From NCBI GenBank assembly GCA_002423495.1, contig DIWN01000042.1, positions 47,767 through 78,457 of the forward strand: a DNA stretch of 30,691 bases, given 5' to 3'. The translations under genes were made by a program, and so were the position numbers. Within the stretch, counting starts at the first letter, position 1. Every line of letters starts with the position of its first letter. The notes under the pieces are model-generated. The model searched no databases. It saw nothing but the letters and a program-made list of their open reading frames with translations, and was not told where the DNA came from. Of this stretch, positions 16,479-25,000 are shown piece by piece. The stretch comes from Anaerolineaceae bacterium UBA6105 (GTDB taxonomy: Bacteria; Chloroflexota; Anaerolineae; Anaerolineales; Anaerolineaceae).

Positions 16479-17217
16479 ACTTTACTGCATCCACCAAGGC
16501 CTGCAGCTGCTCTTTCAGGGTTGAGAAAGATAATCCTTCAGCAGTTGCAAAATCCTTAATCAGCAAGTTCAACGACGGCATAGGCCGAGCAATAATCTTT
16601 TCAATATCCTCTTGTGTAACTCCCCAATCCAATAAATTTTGGAAAGTGGTCTTGCCAGCGATTTTGTAATCTTCAGCTCCATGGTCGGAATTAGCTGGCT
16701 GAGCCTCTTCCTGCACTTCTGGTGCCACAAATCCGGCCTCCTCACTGACAGTAAAAATATCAAGATAGTCCAATTGCTCCTGGCTTAGGGAAGTTTTTTG
16801 TTTTATCAGCTTCACGGCCTCTGGCAGCAAGAAAGCGTCTTCTGTGCTCAAATCATAGGGATAGCCCTTGTAAAGCGCAACAAAAAGTTTTACAGAGCCG
16901 GTCCCCACTTCAACGTCCAGATAAGCAAATTTTTCTTCAAGCGTTTTAAGCGAGACTGCTGCAATATCAGATCCCGATATGCGAAATGCAATTGCAAGGT
17001 CCTCAAGTGGGATTTCAAACAGCCTGGACACATCCCCAAAAGTGTAGGATCCACGGATGTCCGCCGGATTGTACTCTCCGGCAGATTCGCCTTTGGTAAA
17101 TTTCAGAGGCTCTTTGGTGTTTTTTGTTGTCCATTCCCCCAAGGCAATTGAGAGCAAGATCCCACCAAAAAAGACCGTTACAACAAAGACAGCCATCCAA
17201 CGTGGTGTGATTCTCAT
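16477..17217 (-). CDS. Membrane-anchored protein of unknown function, partner of the polyferredoxin-like protein
   Basis: 246 residues with one N-terminal membrane helix (about 9-27); the rest is probably extracytoplasmic. I cannot name a family with certainty. Two related helical motifs are visible: IRGSYTFGDVSRLFEIPLED (about 54-73) and IAGKTTFQNLLDWGVTQED (about 187-205). The pattern is I-x-G-x-x-T-F, a short helix, then a hydrophobic residue and -ED. An acidic Glu/Pro/Ala linker lies between them. The start overlaps the stop of the 4Fe-4S membrane protein gene by 4 bp (ATGA), so the two are probably made together and may form a complex. The stop codon comes from a repeat element. Confidence 0.75.
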   Translation of the reverse strand: MRITPRWMAVFVVTVFFGGILLSIALGEWTTKNTKEPLKFTKGESAGEYNPADIRGSYTFGDVSRLFEIPLEDLAIAFRISGSDIAAVSLKTLEEKFAYLDVEVGTGSVKLFVALYKGYPYDLSTEDAFLLPEAVKLIKQKTSLSQEQLDYLDIFTVSEEAGFVAPEVQEEAQPANSDHGAEDYKIAGKTTFQNLLDWGVTQEDIEKIIARPMPSLNLLIKDFATAEGLSFSTLKEQLQALVDAVK

Positions 17218-18068
17218 TTTTTACCCCCAATGACGAAATCCAACGACTGAGGCACTGGACACTGAGCTGACGAGGTGCATTCCATGCATGAGATACACTG
17301 GTGGTTGCGAATAACCGACTTGCTGCTAACCTCAATGTTCATCGGGCAGACCTTATCGCAAACCTTGCAATTGATGCAGGTGTCTGCGTTGCGACGCAGG
17401 GAGAAAATCCGAAAGAGGTTAAAAATGCCCAGGAACGCGCCGTAAGGACAAGCATATTTACACCAGGGGCGCTCAACAAACAAAGACGCAAGGATTGTAA
17501 CCCCCAGCACGATCAATCCGCCAATCGCAACCTCGTTGGTCCAAAAGTTGAAAAGCGCGAAATACGGGTCAACATCGGCAAACACCAGTGTCATCGACTT
17601 TGCGGTCATGAAAACTACCCAAATCAAAACGATATAACGAAGATAGCGCAGAACATTATCAATCTTTGCAGGGATAAAGTGGTTGTAGCGCCTCTTGAAA
17701 ATTTTCTTGCCAATTTTGGCAATCCACTCCTGAAAAGTTCCCAACGGGCAGACCCAGCCGCAAAAAACGGGGCCGGCAAATAAAGCCAAAACAACGCCGA
17801 TGATCATCAGCACCAGTGAAGATTGATGCACCTTCTGAACGAAAGTGCCTGTGGTAATAAATTGATAAAGAGTGACCACACCCCCAAACGGACAAATCGC
17901 GTGCAATGAAGCGGAAGAGAGAAAAGCTATGCCTTTTCCTTCTTCTGCTAAGGTGTGATTGATCGCAATCAACGCGATCAGGACAAAAAAGAATAACTGG
18001 ACCCAAGGTCGGATCCGGTTGCTTTTACGGCGTTTGATTGCTTTCTTTGCTGGTTGAGATGACTCCAT
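17214..18068 (-). CDS. 4Fe-4S membrane protein, NapH/NosR-like polyferredoxin type
   Basis: 284 residues. A polytopic membrane protein with a cytoplasmic ferredoxin-like C-terminus, likely passing electrons across or into the membrane. N-terminal helices contain HAICPFGG (C59). The two family signatures CGWVCPLG (C103, C107) and CKYACPYG (C203, C207) sit at helix ends. Two ferredoxin motifs follow: C231, C234, C237, C241 (CxxCxxCxxxCP) and C258, C261, C264, C270 (CxxCxxCxxxxxCP, a longer last spacing). I chose the ATG at 18068 because GAGGAG lies 4 bp before it. The in-frame ATG at 18080 has no ribosome binding site and sits on the T-tract of a hairpin. The electron donor and acceptor are unknown; the neighbours suggest a redox role with the ferritin-like protein upstream. 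Confidence 0.88.
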   Translation of the reverse strand: MESSQPAKKAIKRRKSNRIRPWVQLFFFVLIALIAINHTLAEEGKGIAFLSSASLHAICPFGGVVTLYQFITTGTFVQKVHQSSLVLMIIGVVLALFAGPVFCGWVCPLGTFQEWIAKIGKKIFKRRYNHFIPAKIDNVLRYLRYIVLIWVVFMTAKSMTLVFADVDPYFALFNFWTNEVAIGGLIVLGVTILASLFVERPWCKYACPYGAFLGIFNLFRIFSLRRNADTCINCKVCDKVCPMNIEVSSKSVIRNHQCISCMECTSSAQCPVPQSLDFVIGGKK

Positions 18069-18081
18069 TTTGCTCCTCATT

Positions 18082-18116
18082 AAAAAATCCCTGGGGTACT
18101 TTAGTGTACCCCAGGG
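18082..18116 (-). terminator. Strong hairpin and T-tract between the DUF2202 gene and the 4Fe-4S gene
   Basis: A perfect 11-bp stem (CCCTGGGGTAC / GTACCCCAGGG, 6-nt loop), then ATTTTTTA on the minus strand. It begins 17 bp after the DUF2202 stop and ends 14 bp before the start of the next gene, so it probably acts as a partial terminator inside the operon. Confidence 0.85.
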
Positions 18117-18132
18117 TGATTGATTGTGTTAG

Positions 18133-18693
18133 CTATGGAATGCAGGCTTCGAAAGCCGGCAGATGTTGTTCGAGCGAAGCGCGCTGCAGGTTGGTGTAAA
18201 CCCGGATCAGCATTGGGTTGGTGGTGTTGGGCAGAATCTCATCATAGAGATCCGCGTCCAACTGTTCGAAAGTCACCCCCAATTGACAGGCGTCTTCCAA
18301 AGTGCTCCATTCAATCTCAGCCACCTCGCCAGCGTTCTCAGGCACTTCCACGCCAAAACGTTCTGCCACGCGGATCAGCGCGTTCACATGCTGTTGCTCT
18401 GAGCGGGCAATCCGCGCGAATGGCTGGATTTCTCCCAATTCATCCATGATAGCCTGGTAGGTATTCATGGCTGTGTATTCTTCTTGAATAGCTGCGGCAA
18501 GATCCGCCGCCTCTTGTTCGGACAAAGTAATTGTCATGGTCATTGATTCTGCGTTTGCTTGTGGGCTCCGTTTGTTTGGAGGAACCCCCCGACCAGCTTC
18601 AACTGCGGCCTGGGATGGGCTATAGACAAATGCGGTTACTACCATAACTAAAACTGCGATTGCAATTAGTGTGATTGATTTTTTATTTTTCAT
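18133..18693 (-). CDS. Secreted ferritin-like DUF2202 domain protein
   Basis: 186 residues with a cleavable signal peptide (cleavage near SQA, residue 28), so it acts outside the cytoplasm. The mature part is a ferritin-like helical bundle of DUF2202 type. It has EEYTAMNTYQAIMDELGEIQ, then IARSEQQHVNALI with the E-x-x-H metal-type pair, then a second pair of helices (FEQLDADLYDEILP and SLEQHLPAFEACIP). The family has no firm reaction; metal binding or oxidation is an inference from the fold. It has a good AGGAG ribosome binding site and is first of three minus-strand genes, with a strong hairpin after it. Confidence 0.85.
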   Translation of the reverse strand: MKNKKSITLIAIAVLVMVVTAFVYSPSQAAVEAGRGVPPNKRSPQANAESMTMTITLSEQEAADLAAAIQEEYTAMNTYQAIMDELGEIQPFARIARSEQQHVNALIRVAERFGVEVPENAGEVAEIEWSTLEDACQLGVTFEQLDADLYDEILPNTTNPMLIRVYTNLQRASLEQHLPAFEACIP

Positions 18694-19032
18694 AGTTATC
18701 TCCTGTTTTGTATGACGATTTTAAACGCAACTTATTTAGATGCGCTTAAGCAAGCATGTGTTTTTGATGAATTCCTAAATATTTTCCGCTTGTCTCCCAC
18801 TGGAATAAGCCCAGCCTTAGCTTTGCGACCGGAGTGGGAAATTTGGAATTCAATCCCTGGGTCTGCAGGAAACAGAATGCCCTGAATGTTTGGGCATCTA
18901 TCCGCAGCGGTCTGCCGATATTTCTGCAAAGCTGCACAACTCTCTTTGAGGAAAAATGAGATGAATTGTCCGAAAAGAATAACGAGTTGATTCAATTGAA
19001 CCAACTCGTTGCTTCCATTAGCAATCTTGTGC
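18694..19032. other. Intergenic region between DUF2202 gene and cohesin gene
   Basis: The only open frame of size (18732-19004, minus) starts with TTG inside the terminator palindrome at 18981-19010, lacks a ribosome binding site and shows no family. I see no gene. The stretch next to 18693 should hold the DUF2202 promoter; TAAAAT (complement near 18719-18724) is a possible -10 without a clear -35. Confidence 0.45.
18981..19010 (-). terminator. 30-bp near-perfect palindrome, terminator of the cohesin genes
   Basis: Arms AACGAGTTG.TTCAA and its complement pair at 14 of 15 positions without a spacer. The sequence after it on the minus strand is ATTCTTTTC. It lies 22 bp after the stop codon at 19033. 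Confidence 0.75.
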
Positions 19033-20191
19033 TTATCTAAAGATTAAAGGCAGGTAGAATTTAATTGGTAGTGGATCCGGGATGGGCTTAACCGTCACCG
19101 TGATCGTCTCACACACCAGGTAAACGCCGTCGCTCACACATATGTCAAAGCGATATTCACCAAGCTCAAACCCGGTCGTATCCCAGCTAAACGCGCCAGT
19201 CAACGGATCTATGCTTGCGCCACTCGCCGCGCCTTCTCCGAGCGACCAGCTTACAGCGGCTCCTTCAGGGTCAGTTGCCATTGTCGTAAAAGTAAGTGTC
19301 TCGTTTGTCACAACAGTTTGTGGCTCAATTGGGTCGATAATCGGGATTTCATTGATGTCCACAATAATGATTTCGAATTCTTTATCAAAAGTAAGCCCAG
19401 CAGAATCGGTCACGCGCACTTTGATCAGCCGGAAGTCATCTTCTTCATGGTCGAATATCACCGCCGTTTTCAGCGTGTTGCCATCAATTGTAAAAAGGGC
19501 ATTGTCAGCATAAGATGCATCTTCAATAAAACTGTAAGTGAAGGTATCCTCAGCATCAGCATCGGTCGCGCTGAAATTACCCACAGTCGTCCCCGCAAGT
19601 TCATTCTCTTTGACAAAATCAGGGAAAAGCTCCAATCCCGTCGGCGCGCAGCCCACGGTCGTCACCAGGCTGTTTCCACTCACCATAAAACCGAGCTCAA
19701 AGGCATCAGGCCAATCCACCAACATGCTGTTTTCCGCGTCAATCACAAATGTTGTGCTCCCGCCCACCACTTTCGCCCTGAGCGTGATCCTGATCAGGCT
19801 CCCGCTGCCGCTGCGGGGGATGTTCACCCCGCCTTCTGCCTGCTGAGCCGCCCCCCAAATCAGCCTGCCGGTCTGGTTGCCCTCATCGTTGCTTGATTCA
19901 TGACGGAGATCCCCCTGCAAAAACCCACCATTTTCCACCGAAACAACTTCAACCACGCTTTGATCAAATGTGACCTCCAGGTGATAAGTCGTCAGCGGGT
20001 TGCTTTCAGGCACATCAGCCACCAAGAGCGAAATCTCAACGCTCCCGCAAGTTGCTGCCGTCACGTCCGCCGGGTTCAAAGCTGAGGGTCACCCCCGTCT
20101 GGGCGCGCGCGTTTTGCGACGCCGCCTGTCCAAAAAACAGCAGCATGGCTATCATTCCGCCTATGAGCACCGTTTTATTGCGTTTCGTCAC
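19033..20191 (-). pseudogene. Secreted cohesin-cadherin protein, frameshifted after the signal peptide
   Basis: The gene starts with GTG at 20191, overlapping the upstream stop (GTGA). A signal peptide ending near ARAQ and the first mature residues VTLSFEP are read in one frame. The rest (19033-20079) is in another. Removing one base of the CCC at 20072-20074 gives a continuous SFEPADVTAATCGSVEIS. The remainder holds a cohesin domain (YHLEVTFDQSVVEVVSVENG..GSGSLIRITLRA), a cadherin-like repeat ending VDINEIP, and a He_PIG/Ig-like domain (IDPLTGAFSWDTTGF). The very end is FYLPLIFR. Intact length would be about 385 residues. It could be a real null mutation or an assembly error in a short C run. 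No dockerin partner is visible. Confidence 0.85.
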
Positions 20192-21198
20192 TTATCCTCT
20201 TCTGAGATCGGCTTGTTTTTCCGGGTGCGCAAATAGATCCCGGCTGCAATGATCAAGAGCACAACCGCACCAATCATCCAAGGAAGAAATTTTCCAAAAC
20301 TAAATGCGGAGTCCTTTGCTAATTCTCGTCCTTCAGTCCCGACAGCCTCAGTCGGAGCCGGCAGGGTATTTACCACTTCACTTACCGAAGTAGGCTGAGC
20401 GTTCTCTATACCCGACTGACTTTGGGTTGCCGTGGGCGCCAGCGTTGCCGTGGGCGCGCTTGTTGCCGTCTTTGCCTGCGTCAGCTGAGCGGTAGCGCTT
20501 GCGGTCCTCGTCTGCGTTGCCAGAGATGTCGCTGTCCGCGTCAGTATTGGCGTCACGCTTGGCAGTGGCGTCGGCGTTGGCGGTATTTGTGAAGGGTCCA
20601 GCGTGGGTATTTCCGTGATCTCGATCGGATCGATTACCGGGATGTTGGTGGCGGTCACAATTGGCGCGCCACTGACGATCTGGATCTCAGCACTCACCAA
20701 ACTAACCGGGATGGCTTCCCCATAACGGGTGTAAAGCTCCACCTTGGTCACTTCCAAACTTGTTTGCCCAATCTTCAAACCGGTCAGGTAAAGCACCAGC
20801 AGGTTTCCCGAGCCGCTTTTTGGCTCGGAGGGGTTGATCTGGTTCACCACCACGTGGATTGTCCCTTCTTCGTAGTTAATCTGGTTCATCAGCATCATCC
20901 CGGGGTCCAAAAATGTTCCGATGCCAGCCTGAATGCCGGCCCTGTTCGGATCAGCGTCATCAAAATCCAGATATTCCGGGTCAAAACTCAATTCAATGTC
21001 AAAAGCGTACAGATCCGTCACATCCTGGATATCCACCGGCACTTCCACAATCGCGCCGGGTCTGATCTGGAACTCCCCAAACACCCCCGCGCGGGCGCCG
21101 CTTTGCGCAAACCCCACCTGCATGGACAAGAATAAGAATGCGCCTATTAATAGGAAGGGTACACCAAATTTTCGAATAAAGGTCACTAATAATTTCAT
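20188..21198 (-). CDS. Membrane-anchored cohesin-domain surface protein
   Basis: 336 residues. A signal peptide ends near GFA (about 31). A cohesin domain follows (about 45-180; LYAFDIELSFDPEYLDF, then GSGNLLVLYLTGL). A Thr/Ser/Pro/Ala-rich stalk (about 195-290, PTPTPLP and TATSAPTATLAP) resembles linkers common in Chloroflexota. The end has one membrane helix (about 303-325) and a positive cytoplasmic tail (RTRKNKP). It would hold the cohesin on the outer face of the membrane. Cohesins bind dockerins in cellulosomes, but similar domains also occur in non-cellulosomal surface proteins. The next gene, also a cohesin protein, overlaps by 4 bp (GTGA). Seven-base tandem repeats lie just upstream. 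Confidence 0.87.
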   Translation of the reverse strand: MKLLVTFIRKFGVPFLLIGAFLFLSMQVGFAQSGARAGVFGEFQIRPGAIVEVPVDIQDVTDLYAFDIELSFDPEYLDFDDADPNRAGIQAGIGTFLDPGMMLMNQINYEEGTIHVVVNQINPSEPKSGSGNLLVLYLTGLKIGQTSLEVTKVELYTRYGEAIPVSLVSAEIQIVSGAPIVTATNIPVIDPIEITEIPTLDPSQIPPTPTPLPSVTPILTRTATSLATQTRTASATAQLTQAKTATSAPTATLAPTATQSQSGIENAQPTSVSEVVNTLPAPTEAVGTEGRELAKDSAFSFGKFLPWMIGAVVLLIIAAGIYLRTRKNKPISEEDK

Positions 21199-21236
21199 CT
21201 TTGTCGTCTTTTTTCCTTTTTACTCATTCTTTTCCG

Positions 21237-21306
21237 ATCAACCATCACCTACCACCTATCACCTGCTACCTATCCCCTACCACCTACCACCTGTCACCCA
21301 CCAACC
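21237..21306. repeat. Ten tandem 7-bp units (consensus ACCACCT / ATCACCT)
   Basis: The stretch divides without gaps into ten heptamers: atcaacc, atcacct, accacct, atcacct, gctacct, atcccct, accacct, accacct, gtcaccc, accaacc. It ends 38 bp before the start codon of the cohesin gene at 21198. Copy number of such arrays can change by slippage. Confidence 0.8.
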
Positions 21307-22004
21307 GCAATATTGGCGATTAAGGGCAGGTTGAGCATTCCGACCTTATGTCATAAATACCAGTATACATTAATTGAATATTATATGAATCTCTGAAAAT
21401 CCATATCTCGCCATAGGTCTGGCTTTGCAACTGCCTCGCGTGTTTACATGCGGGGTTGGATCCAGCTAATGATCGTTGATTGGTTGACAGAAGTGTAGCA
21501 AGATTAGTTAGTGAATTGCAACACCGCATGTGGCTACGCACAATAAATTATCGTCGGGGAGAGGTGTAAAGACGGAACGCCACGCCGCTTTGCTCCTTGC
21601 ATGGAACAGGTCGTAGGGAACAGGCCTGCCTGTTCTATTTGGTAGATAGAAATACCCCCTCTGGTTGCGGCTTCCCCCAAGGGAGGCTTCGCACGGCACT
21701 AAACCCTATAACGCACAAAGGGTTATGTCTAAATTTTATTCGACCGATTAGATCCTTCGTTATTACTCAGGATATAGAAACGACAAACCCCTCATTCTGA
21801 CAATCCCGACAATCTTTCTCATGCTGCATTTGCCGAATTTTCTACAGCTTGCGCAAGGGCATCCTCAAGAGACTGCTCAACCGGAGCTGCCAGAACCAAA
21901 TCATTCACACCCAAAGCAGATATCTTTTCCGCCTAACCCCCTTATGCCAGGGAAATCATGGCTACAGGCATCAAATTTCAACAATTCGAACCATAAATTA
22001 AAAT
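21307..22004. other. Intergenic region, mostly degenerate repeats
   Basis: No gene is supported; short frames (for example 21821-22030) have no family or ribosome binding site. Fragments of repeat families are visible: a GCGGGGTTGGATCC-like piece of R3 near 21450-21470 and an R1-like piece at 21575-21602. Confidence 0.5.
21575..21602 (+). repeat. Degenerate fragment of repeat R1
   Basis: GAACGCCACGCCGCTTTGCT and the following CCTTGCA follow the R1 left-arm pattern GCCACGTCGCTTCGCTCCTCGC with several changes. Confidence 0.4.
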
Positions 22005-22031
22005 ATCAGGCTGACTTTTGGTCAGCCTGAT
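22005..22031 (-). terminator. Terminator of the giant surface-protein gene
   Basis: A perfect 11-bp stem (ATCAGGCTGAC / GTCAGCCTGAT) with a 5-nt loop, followed on the minus strand by ATTTTAATTTA, about 60 bp after the stop codon at 22093. Confidence 0.78.
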
Positions 22032-22092
22032 TTCTACTATCCTATTTCCCGCAGACCAGGTCAAGATCAGTTTGCGGGTTGGGTTGACCGTC

Positions 22093-25000
22093 CTACCGCA
22101 GAATGATCGGCAGGAACAGGCGCATGTAGGGTTGGACCGTAATAGTCACCGTGGCGTCGTCGCTCCACTCAGCATTGATCGTCCGCACTGAAAGCACCAG
22201 ATAGCGGAAGGTATCCCTTCCCATGTAGCCCGCGTCGGGTGTGTAAGTGAAGGAGCCGTCGTCGTTCATGCTCAATGTGCCGTGCTGGGGTTCGTCCAGG
22301 ATCTGGATCGAGACTTCCTCATCGGGATCAAGCAGAACGTCATTCGCCAGGATGCCTTCTGCCGCGTCCTTGACCAGGTCGGTGCCTGTCATAACCTCGT
22401 AGAAGTCGTCGTTGGCAAGCGGCCAGTCGTTCACCGGGTTGACCGTGATGGTAACTACAGCAGTGTTACTGTAGGCATCGCCATCAAAAAGCATATAGCT
22501 GAAAGTGTCAGTACCGTTGAATTTAGCATCCGGAGTGTAGATGAAACCGCCATTCAGGGTCCATTCGAGTGTTCCGTTGCTAACGTCATCAACAGGAATG
22601 ATCGTCATTTCGTCTCCCTCGACATCGGAGTCATTTTCCAGGATGCCCGGGGCGGCAACAGTGAGCATAACATCCTCATCGGTTACATATTGATCATCTA
22701 CAGCCACAGGGGCATCGTTGACCGGGGTGACCGTTATGGTAACCACGGCCATTGCGCTGTCTTCCAAACCGTCGTTAGCCTTGTAGGTGAAGCTATCAAC
22801 GCCGTTGAAGTCCAACTCGGGAGTGTAGGTTGCCGTTGTACCAACCAGCGTTACCGTTCCATGAGCAGGCTGGTCAACGATGGCATACGTCAGCGCATCA
22901 TCTTCAGCATCGGTTGCCACCAGGGTCACATCCACGGGGATGTCTTCCAAAGTGGTCTCGAATAGGTCTTGCGCAACCGGAGCCGTGTTCACCTCAGTAA
23001 CGGTCAGGGTAACTTCCTGCTCGTCGCAAAGCGGTATCGGGGCGGTATCGTCGCAAACCATGACGGTAAAGGTGTAAACACCAGGACCCTGTTCTTCAGT
23101 GGGTGTCCAGGTGAACACACCGGTCGCGGCGTCGATTGCCGCGCCATCAGGAGCACCAATCAAACTGAAGGTCAGCATCTGGGCGGGCAGGTCCACGTCG
23201 GTCGCGGTGGCGGTGAAGCTGAACTCCACCAGTTCGGGGATGGTCGCGTCTTCAATCAGACCCAAAACAGGCCCGTCGCCCACCGGGTTGACCGTGATCG
23301 TAACAGTGGCCTCGTCTGTCCACAAACTCTGTGGAGCAGGATAGGTAACTAATTGGTATTCAAAGCTATCTGTACCATAGAAGTCTGGGTCAGGATCATA
23401 GGTGAAGGAACCATCACCATTAAGTGTCAGGGTTCCATGCTCTACATTCGTTACCAATCCCGCCGTCATGATGTTCAAATCAACATCAATGTCATTGGCA
23501 AGCACACCAGGTGCCCCAATAATCAGCGTGGTATCTTCATCGGTCTCATACTCATCATCCACCGCAATTACCTGGTCTTTAAAATCGGTCACAGTGATGG
23601 TGACTGTAGCAATATTGCTGTCCAGCTCGCCATCGTTCGCCTTGTATGTAAAGTTGTCCGTGCCGAAAAAGTCAGCATCAGGGGTGTAGCTGAAGGATCC
23701 GTCCGCGTTCAGCACCAGGGTGCCGTCTGCAGGTTCACTAACCATGACCGCAGTCAAAATCGCCGGGTCAAAGTCAGTGTCATTTGCCAGCAGACCGCGA
23801 GCAGGAACATTCAAAACAACATCTTCATCGGTCATGTAAGCGTCGTCCACCGCAACCGGAGCCACGTTGTTCACCACAAGGGTGACGGACAAGGTCTCCA
23901 GCGGGTTGCCAGCCAGGTCAGTAATTGACCCGTCAGGTACAGTAAATTCGAATGAGCCAATCAGGGCCGCTGTCTCATAGCCAGGATAAGGTGTAATTGT
24001 GATCACGCTGTCAACATTGGCTGTAATCGTACCGTAAGATCCGTAACCTTGCATGGTAACGATCGTGCCAAGGTCAACCAGCACATCCTCATCCATCGTG
24101 ATTTCAATCGTATCCACCACGTAGCCCTGATCAACGGTGAATGCTCCGTCCACCAAGTTTACATCGCCATCGGAGGCAGATTTCGCCACACCGGATTCAA
24201 TCATCGGTGACACCCGGTCACCTTCCACGATCAGGATCAGGGTCACTTCCGTTTCATTGCCAGCTTCGTCCGCCACCATGCCGCATACCACGTAGGTCCC
24301 CAGCGGGAAGTCGTCCGGAACTGTCATGTCAACATCAATGCTCTGAATGTCGTGCTTGGCTGCGTCCACCAGGCTCAGGCTCAAGGCCGCTTCCCTGATG
24401 TACACAAATGGGTTCACTCCATCAGCTGCATTGTTCAGATAAGTCAGATACGGGTCTGGCGTGCCGCGGGCTGCATAGTAAGCTTGCAGTTCAGCTGCCG
24501 TAACCGTGCTCTCACCTTCCACAAAGTACAATCCAAAGTACTCATCTGCCAATGGCGCGTCCACTGTCGCTTCAATCTGCAGCAGGTGGTCAATCTCTGG
24601 ATCATTGGTCGTCGGTAAGATGTAACCTGTCTCCAGGTCGCCACCCATCGCCACACCATCAACTGTTGCAGCGGTGATATCCACAACAGGGGCAATCGTG
24701 TCCAGTATTACAAACTTGAATGTCACGTTCTCAACATGAACGCCATCACTCACGGTGAACACAAGACCAACAGTCGGATCATAGCTGCCAATTCCCGCAA
24801 CCACCGCGGATATCAGGGTATTTCCACTGGAATCTTCCCAGTTGCTGCCCTTGAGCAGGCCGGTCTCATCCCAGGTGTAGGTCACACCATCGTAAACAAT
24901 GCTGATAACCGTCGAGTTATCCTGGCGATACAAAGCACCCAGATATCTCGCCAGGTCATACATTGCATTGGGATTGAATTCCACATCGTCATAAGTAACG

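Noticed and set aside
18732..19004. 90-codon minus-strand frame between the cohesin gene and the DUF2202 gene
   Set aside because: It starts with TTG inside the terminator palindrome, has no ribosome binding site and no recognisable sequence.
22282..22965. Several plus-strand frames (such as 22282-22965, 23353-23928, 25948-26400) opposite the giant gene
   Set aside because: Shadows of the repeat-coding strand; their similarity to each other only mirrors the A, B and cadherin-like repeats.
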